Below are positions 5,432 to 5,911 of a stretch of DNA of 5,911 bases, in pieces (position 1 is the first letter of the stretch; each line of letters opens with the position of its first letter). A program made the translations under genes and the position numbers. The stretch covers positions 1 to 5,911 of the forward strand of contig DDCV01000122.1 in assembly GCA_002335845.1 (NCBI GenBank). Reading direction: 5' to 3'. This DNA is from Rickettsiales bacterium UBA1997. Its GTDB lineage: Bacteria; Pseudomonadota; Alphaproteobacteria; Rickettsiales; UBA1997. The notes below the pieces were generated by a model that saw nothing but the letters and a program-made list of their open reading frames with translations, was not told where the DNA came from and did no database searches.

Positions 5432-5911
5432 ACAAATTCTTCTTATTGACGGCGACGGTATTGGCTTGGAAGTTGTGACTCAAGCGCAAAAAATTATCCA
5501 ATATTTTCATGATAATTCTGATAAAAAATTTACTATCAGCAAAGCTTTGCTTGGGGGCTGCGCTTATGATGAATGTGGCACGCCTTTTCCGCAAGAAACT
5601 TTGGAATTGGCAAAGAAAAGCGACGCTATTTTGCTTGGGGCAGTTGGTGGGCCAAAATGGGAGGAATTAGATTATTCTGTGCGTCCAGAGCGTGGATTGC
5701 TTGGCATTAGAAAAGAGTTGGGATTATTTGCTAATTTGCGTCCAGCTAAGGTTTTTGATGCGTTAAAAGCAGCTTCAACTCTTAAAGAAGAGGTTGTTAG
5801 CGGTCTTGATATTATGATTGTGCGTGAATTGACTGGAGATTTGTATTTTGGCGAGCCGCGCGGCGTTAAAACGTTGGCTGATGGCTCAAGACAAGGTGTT
5901 AATACTATGAC
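5424..5911 (+). CDS. leuB: 3-isopropylmalate dehydrogenase, 3' end outside the window
   Basis: LeuB catalyses the NAD-dependent oxidation and decarboxylation of 3-isopropylmalate in leucine synthesis. The frame from ATG 5424 is open to the window edge, giving 162 residues of an expected 350-360. Visible hallmarks are the N-terminal GDGIG (10-14), LGAVGGPKW (71-79), RPERGLLGIRKELG (87-100), ANLRPAKVF (103-111) and IVRELTGDLYFGEPRG (132-147). The substrate-binding arginines expected in the family are present at 96, 106 and 134, and the catalytic-site Tyr at 141. Deviations are IDGDGIGLEV in place of PGDGIGPEV and TGD in place of TGG before the LYFGEPRG motif. The wider family includes isocitrate and tartrate dehydrogenases, but the VRELTG and GLLxIRK signatures favour LeuB. 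ATGACTAA at 5424-5431 holds both this start and the cyaY stop, so translation is probably coupled. Confidence 0.92.
   Translation, partial: MTKQILLIDGDGIGLEVVTQAQKIIQYFHDNSDKKFTISKALLGGCAYDECGTPFPQETLELAKKSDAILLGAVGGPKWEELDYSVRPERGLLGIRKELGLFANLRPAKVFDALKAASTLKEEVVSGLDIMIVRELTGDLYFGEPRGVKTLADGSRQGVNTM

Overview
The window looks like part of an AT-rich alphaproteobacterial genome, most plausibly a member of, or relative of, the Rickettsiales. The basis is a VirB6-type secretion channel protein with the large extra domain and long tail typical of that order, together with alphaproteobacterial/mitochondrial-style CtaG (Cox11) and frataxin, compact gene packing and no clear Shine-Dalgarno sequences. 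A leucine-biosynthesis gene (leuB) at the right edge is unusual for the strictly host-dependent Rickettsiaceae and Anaplasmataceae. It points to a lineage with more biosynthetic capacity (a Deianiraea-like or environmental relative would fit). This placement is inference from gene content, not from a phylogenetic marker.

Layout. (1) 1-1550, plus strand: the 3' part of a VirB6-family type IV secretion channel gene whose start lies before the window. It has four or so membrane segments, a strongly basic stretch and a C-terminal tail of four 11-residue repeats. (2) 1551-1739: a 189-base gap with a recurrent motif (copy A), a good sigma-70-like promoter and a small hairpin. (3) 1740-3830, plus: a 696-residue soluble protein of unknown function with a lysine/serine-rich N-terminus, an AT-rich middle and an abruptly GC-rich, disordered C-terminal third that ends in three 12-residue repeats. 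It is a candidate substrate of the neighbouring secretion system, not a proven one. (4) 3857-4366, minus: ctaG/cox11, the CuB-site copper chaperone of cytochrome c oxidase, convergent with the 696-residue gene. (5) 4437-5048, plus: pdxH, divergent from ctaG. (6) 5117-5431, plus: cyaY (frataxin). (7) 5424 to the edge, plus: leuB, overlapping the cyaY stop by eight bases.

The right half is housekeeping metabolism (respiratory copper insertion, PLP synthesis, iron-sulfur/iron handling, leucine synthesis); the left half belongs to secretion and possibly host or neighbour interaction. The most interesting non-coding signal is a 20-base element, consensus TTAGTGCACGGGTTAATAAT. It occurs three times, only in intergenic gaps and always in the same orientation: before the 696-residue gene, before pdxH and before cyaY. 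Copies B and C are framed by six-base inverted repeats. I found no tRNA, rRNA, insertion sequence, CRISPR array or convincing intrinsic terminator.
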